Of a stretch of 7,603 bases of DNA, positions 5,339-7,603 are shown piece after piece. The notes beneath the pieces were generated by a model, which was given only the letters and a program-made list of their open reading frames with translations, was not told the DNA's origin and ran no database searches. Position 1 is the first letter of the stretch. Each line of letters starts with the position of its first letter. Position numbers and translations under genes: made by a program. Origin of the DNA: Pseudomonadota bacterium (GTDB lineage: Bacteria; Pseudomonadota; Alphaproteobacteria; Azospirillales; Azospirillaceae); contig JAEZPL010000392.1 of assembly GCA_023413605.1 (NCBI GenBank), positions 1-7,603 on the forward strand. Reading direction: 5' to 3'.

Positions 5339-7386
5339 GACCGCACCCGCAGGGCGACGCACAGCCGGTCGCGGTCCATCGGCGCGCCGCCCGCATGCTC
5401 CGCCAGCGCCGCCGACACGGCCGCCGTCACGCTGCCGGCCGACAGGTCGTCCAGATTGGCGAGCGTGTCGCCGAAACGGGGGCGGCCGAACGGCACGCCG
5501 AAGCGGTTGACGCCTTCCAGCAGGCCGCTGTTGCACAGCACCAGCGTGCTCGGCACCGGCAGTTCCAGCGCCGTTTCGCTGACCGTCAGGCCGGCGTCGA
5601 GGCCGAGCGGCGGGTTGGCCGCGACCGGCAGATCGACCACGTCGCCGAAACGGCGGAGGATGAAGGGCTCCGGCAGCCCGGCGCCCGCAAAGACCAGCCG
5701 GCGCGACCGTGGCGCCACCACGCCCATGGCAAGGCCGATGGTCAGCCCGGCCGTGTTGTCCGCGGTCAGCAGGCGGTTGGCGCCGGTCAGGCAGGCCGCC
5801 GGCCCCAGACCGGCGGCGGCGAGCGTGCGCAGGGCCGTGCGCGCCGTCACCGTCATGAATCCGGCGGCGAGCCCCCCGCCCGAGACCTGCCCCAGCAGCA
5901 CGACCAGCGCGCCGTCGTCGATCAGGAAGAAGTCGTAGAAGCTGCCGTCGAACTCCTCCGCCTGCCGCATCAGGCCGGCGGCCTCCAGGTCCGGGCGTTC
6001 GGGCAGGTCGGCGGGCAGCATGGCCGCCTGCATGCGCCGGGCGATCTCGACCTGCTTTTGCAACTCCAGCAGTTCCGTCTTGGTGTTCAGCGCGGCCTGA
6101 AGCTGCCGGACCATGGAATCGAGCGCCGTGTGCTGGTCGCGCACGCGCTCCGCCATCACCTCGAACGCGACGGCCAGCGCGCCGGGATCGTCGGCGCGGT
6201 CGGCCCCCGGCCGCTCCGCCGCCGTCGCCTCGATCCGGGCGAGGTCGGCCAGAAGCTCGTGCCGGCCCTGCTCCGGCAGGGTTTCGGCCAGCCGCAGCAT
6301 CTGCTTGCGGATGAAGGCCTGCTGGCGGCGCCAGTGGCGGGCGCGCCGCGCCTCCGCGTCCAGCAGCGTTCGGCTGCGGTTGCGGAACACCTCCACCGTG
6401 CGGGCGAGTTGCCCGGCCTCGTCGACGCGTTCCGCCCCGAGCACCGCGACGCTCGTGTCCCCCGCGGCCAGCGCCGAAAGCGCCGACATGGAGGCGTAGA
6501 CCGGCGTGAAGGTTCGCCGGAAATACCAATCCAATCCCAACACCCCCGCCGCCAGAACGGTGAGCACCACGAGAATCGCGGTGGTGTCGAGCAGGCTGTC
6601 GGCCATGGCGACCAGCGTCGTTTCCCGCGCCGTCACCAGGAACAGCGTCGCCACGCCCTCCGTCCCGGCACCGGTCACCTTCGGGAGACGCAACGTGCGC
6701 ACGTCGTAGTCGCGCGCCGCGACCGCAACGCGGGTGCCCTCCGCGTGCTCCGTCGCCATGGCGGGGCGGATGTCGTTCCAGGCCAGCGGGCCGGCGTGCG
6801 CATAGAGGGTCCCGCCCGCGTCGGTCAGGAAGGCGGAGCCGCCGAGCACGCCGGCCAGCGCCTCCAGGCTTTCGGTCAGAGGCCGGATGGCGACCACGAC
6901 GCGGTCGGCCGGGCGCTGCTCCCCCAGCGGTTGGGCGAGGAGCAGTTGCGCCGTCCCGCCCGTCACCACCAGCCCGTCGTGGACGTAGTTCTGCGCCAGC
7001 ACCTGCCCGATACGCCGTTCGTCGATCAGGCGGGCCGCGCTCCCCGGCGGAACGCTCAGCAGCGTCTGGCCGGCGCCGTTCAGCACGGTGACCGAGGTGA
7101 GGTCGAGCGCGCGCAGCCGCTCCTCCGCCGCGTTGGCGTCGTTGCGCTCCAGCGCCCCGGTCAGGCGGGGATCACCCACCGCCGCCTTGGCCGCCGCCGC
7201 GGTCTGGTCGAGCAGGCCTTCCCACAGGCGCTGGACGAGCCGCGTTTCCTCCTCCGCGTGGCGGGAGGCGATCACCTCGGTGCGCAGCAGGGCGAAGCCC
7301 GCAGCGGCGGCGAGCACGGCCAGCACCGCGCCAACCGCCACCAAGGTCATGCGCTGGCGCAAGCCGTTCATCAGGGGGCCGCTCAT
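5335..7386 (-). CDS. HAMP-linked sensor with degenerate SpoIIE/PP2C phosphatase domain
   Basis: This 683-residue inner-membrane protein has TM1 at about 13-34 and a periplasmic region at about 35-265 that looks like a Cache-type sensor (two strand-rich segments, near 97-113 and 184-197). TM2 follows at about 268-287 and a HAMP-like linker at about 288-342. A helical region leads to the RsbU-type lead EIARRMQAAMLP at 447-458, and a SpoIIE/PP2C domain fills about 465-683. Active members keep GD, DVSG, [ST]DG and a final DD. Here these read GSFYD (481-485), GQVSG (499-503), NSGLLEG (619-625) and DRDRL (671-675). Three of the four metal-binding aspartates are therefore Ser482, Gln500 and Ser620, and only Asp672 remains. 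Catalysis is doubtful. The ATG at 7386 overlaps the upstream stop (TGATG); M6 at 7371 is an alternative. A role in sensing the envelope for the T6SS is inferred. Confidence 0.85.
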   Translation of the reverse strand: MSGPLMNGLRQRMTLVAVGAVLAVLAAAAGFALLRTEVIASRHAEEETRLVQRLWEGLLDQTAAAAKAAVGDPRLTGALERNDANAAEERLRALDLTSVTVLNGAGQTLLSVPPGSAARLIDERRIGQVLAQNYVHDGLVVTGGTAQLLLAQPLGEQRPADRVVVAIRPLTESLEALAGVLGGSAFLTDAGGTLYAHAGPLAWNDIRPAMATEHAEGTRVAVAARDYDVRTLRLPKVTGAGTEGVATLFLVTARETTLVAMADSLLDTTAILVVLTVLAAGVLGLDWYFRRTFTPVYASMSALSALAAGDTSVAVLGAERVDEAGQLARTVEVFRNRSRTLLDAEARRARHWRRQQAFIRKQMLRLAETLPEQGRHELLADLARIEATAAERPGADRADDPGALAVAFEVMAERVRDQHTALDSMVRQLQAALNTKTELLELQKQVEIARRMQAAMLPADLPERPDLEAAGLMRQAEEFDGSFYDFFLIDDGALVVLLGQVSGGGLAAGFMTVTARTALRTLAAAGLGPAACLTGANRLLTADNTAGLTIGLAMGVVAPRSRRLVFAGAGLPEPFILRRFGDVVDLPVAANPPLGLDAGLTVSETALELPVPSTLVLCNSGLLEGVNRFGVPFGRPRFGDTLANLDDLSAGSVTAAVSAALAEHAGGAPMDRDRLCVALRVRS

Positions 7387-7603
7387 CACAGCACCTCGCC
7401 ATGGGCCGGCCCGCCGCGGCGACGCGGCAGCGCGCGGCGCCACGCCGTCACCGCCAGCGGCGGCAGCACGGCGATGCCGACCAGAAGACCAAGGGCTGAC
7501 ACGGCGGCGGGCAGCAGGCTGCCGCCGGCCCCGGTCAGCCACGCCACGGCCAGCCCGGCGGCCACGGTCACCGCGGCGCGAGCCGCCGTGAACACGTCCG
7601 ACC
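7386..7603 (-). CDS. C-terminus of an unidentified membrane protein (partial at window edge)
   Basis: The frame is open from the window edge and ends in TGA at 7388-7386, overlapping the next ATG by one base. It reads SDVFTAARAAVTVAAGLAV near the edge. Two hydrophobic segments follow, roughly 20 residues each and separated by a Gly/Ser turn (TGAGGSLLP), then an Arg-rich tail with RRALPRRRGG and the end GEVL. A GTG at 7595 could begin a complete 69-residue two-TM protein, but no Shine-Dalgarno is visible in the few bases before it, so a longer gene continuing outside the window is more likely. I do not recognise the family. The tight overlap puts it in the same operon as the sensor-phosphatase gene, and its Arg-rich end suggests a cytoplasmic C-terminus. 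Confidence 0.6.
   Translation of the reverse strand, partial: SDVFTAARAAVTVAAGLAVAWLTGAGGSLLPAAVSALGLLVGIAVLPPLAVTAWRRALPRRRGGPAHGEVL

Noticed and set aside
5339..6529. Upstream extension of the transglycosylase frame
   Set aside because: It would read inside the sensor-phosphatase gene in another frame. The signal peptide begins at the GTG at 5338, overlapping the previous stop.
7387..7542. 52-residue N-terminal extension of the sensor-phosphatase
   Set aside because: The extension is Arg/Ala-rich and overlaps the upstream membrane protein. The ATG at 7386 gives a normal lead before TM1 and a 1-nt overlap with the stop.

Overview
The window is very GC-rich, and every convincing gene reads on the minus strand. 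The base composition, the alanine- and arginine-rich proteins and the gene set suggest a free-living alphaproteobacterium of the Azospirillum/Rhodospirillales type. This is an inference from general character; no taxonomic marker gene is present.

The window is part of a type VI secretion system (T6SS) cluster. In order of transcription, from high to low coordinates, it holds: the end of an unidentified membrane protein (7603-7386); a two-TM sensor protein with a HAMP linker and a degenerate SpoIIE/PP2C phosphatase domain (7386-5335); an exported lytic transglycosylase (5338-4727); a membrane-anchored SPOR protein with a low-complexity linker (4730-4080); a 217-nt non-coding leader with hairpins; a second membrane-anchored SPOR protein (3862-3092); the TssJ-like lipoprotein (3095-2616); the baseplate protein TssK (2558-1215); the inner-membrane protein TssL/DotU (1197-307); and the first 97 codons of a probable TssM (293-1), cut by the window edge.

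Genes in the first block overlap by 1 or 4 nt, and so do the second SPOR gene and tssJ, which indicates translational coupling. The tssJ, tssK, tssL and tssM starts lie 57 nt or less from the preceding gene, and tssK, tssL and tssM each have a visible Shine-Dalgarno sequence. The only large gap is 3863-4079, so there are probably one or two transcription units.

TssJ, TssL and TssM form the trans-envelope membrane complex, and TssK joins it to the cytoplasmic baseplate. Ahead of them is a cell-wall module of one peptidoglycan-cleaving enzyme and two SPOR proteins, which probably opens and marks the murein where the membrane complex inserts. This fits TssL having no peptidoglycan-binding domain of its own. 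The most unusual gene is the phosphatase-like sensor: three of the four aspartates expected to hold the catalytic metals are replaced, so it is probably a pseudophosphatase acting as an envelope sensor or scaffold.
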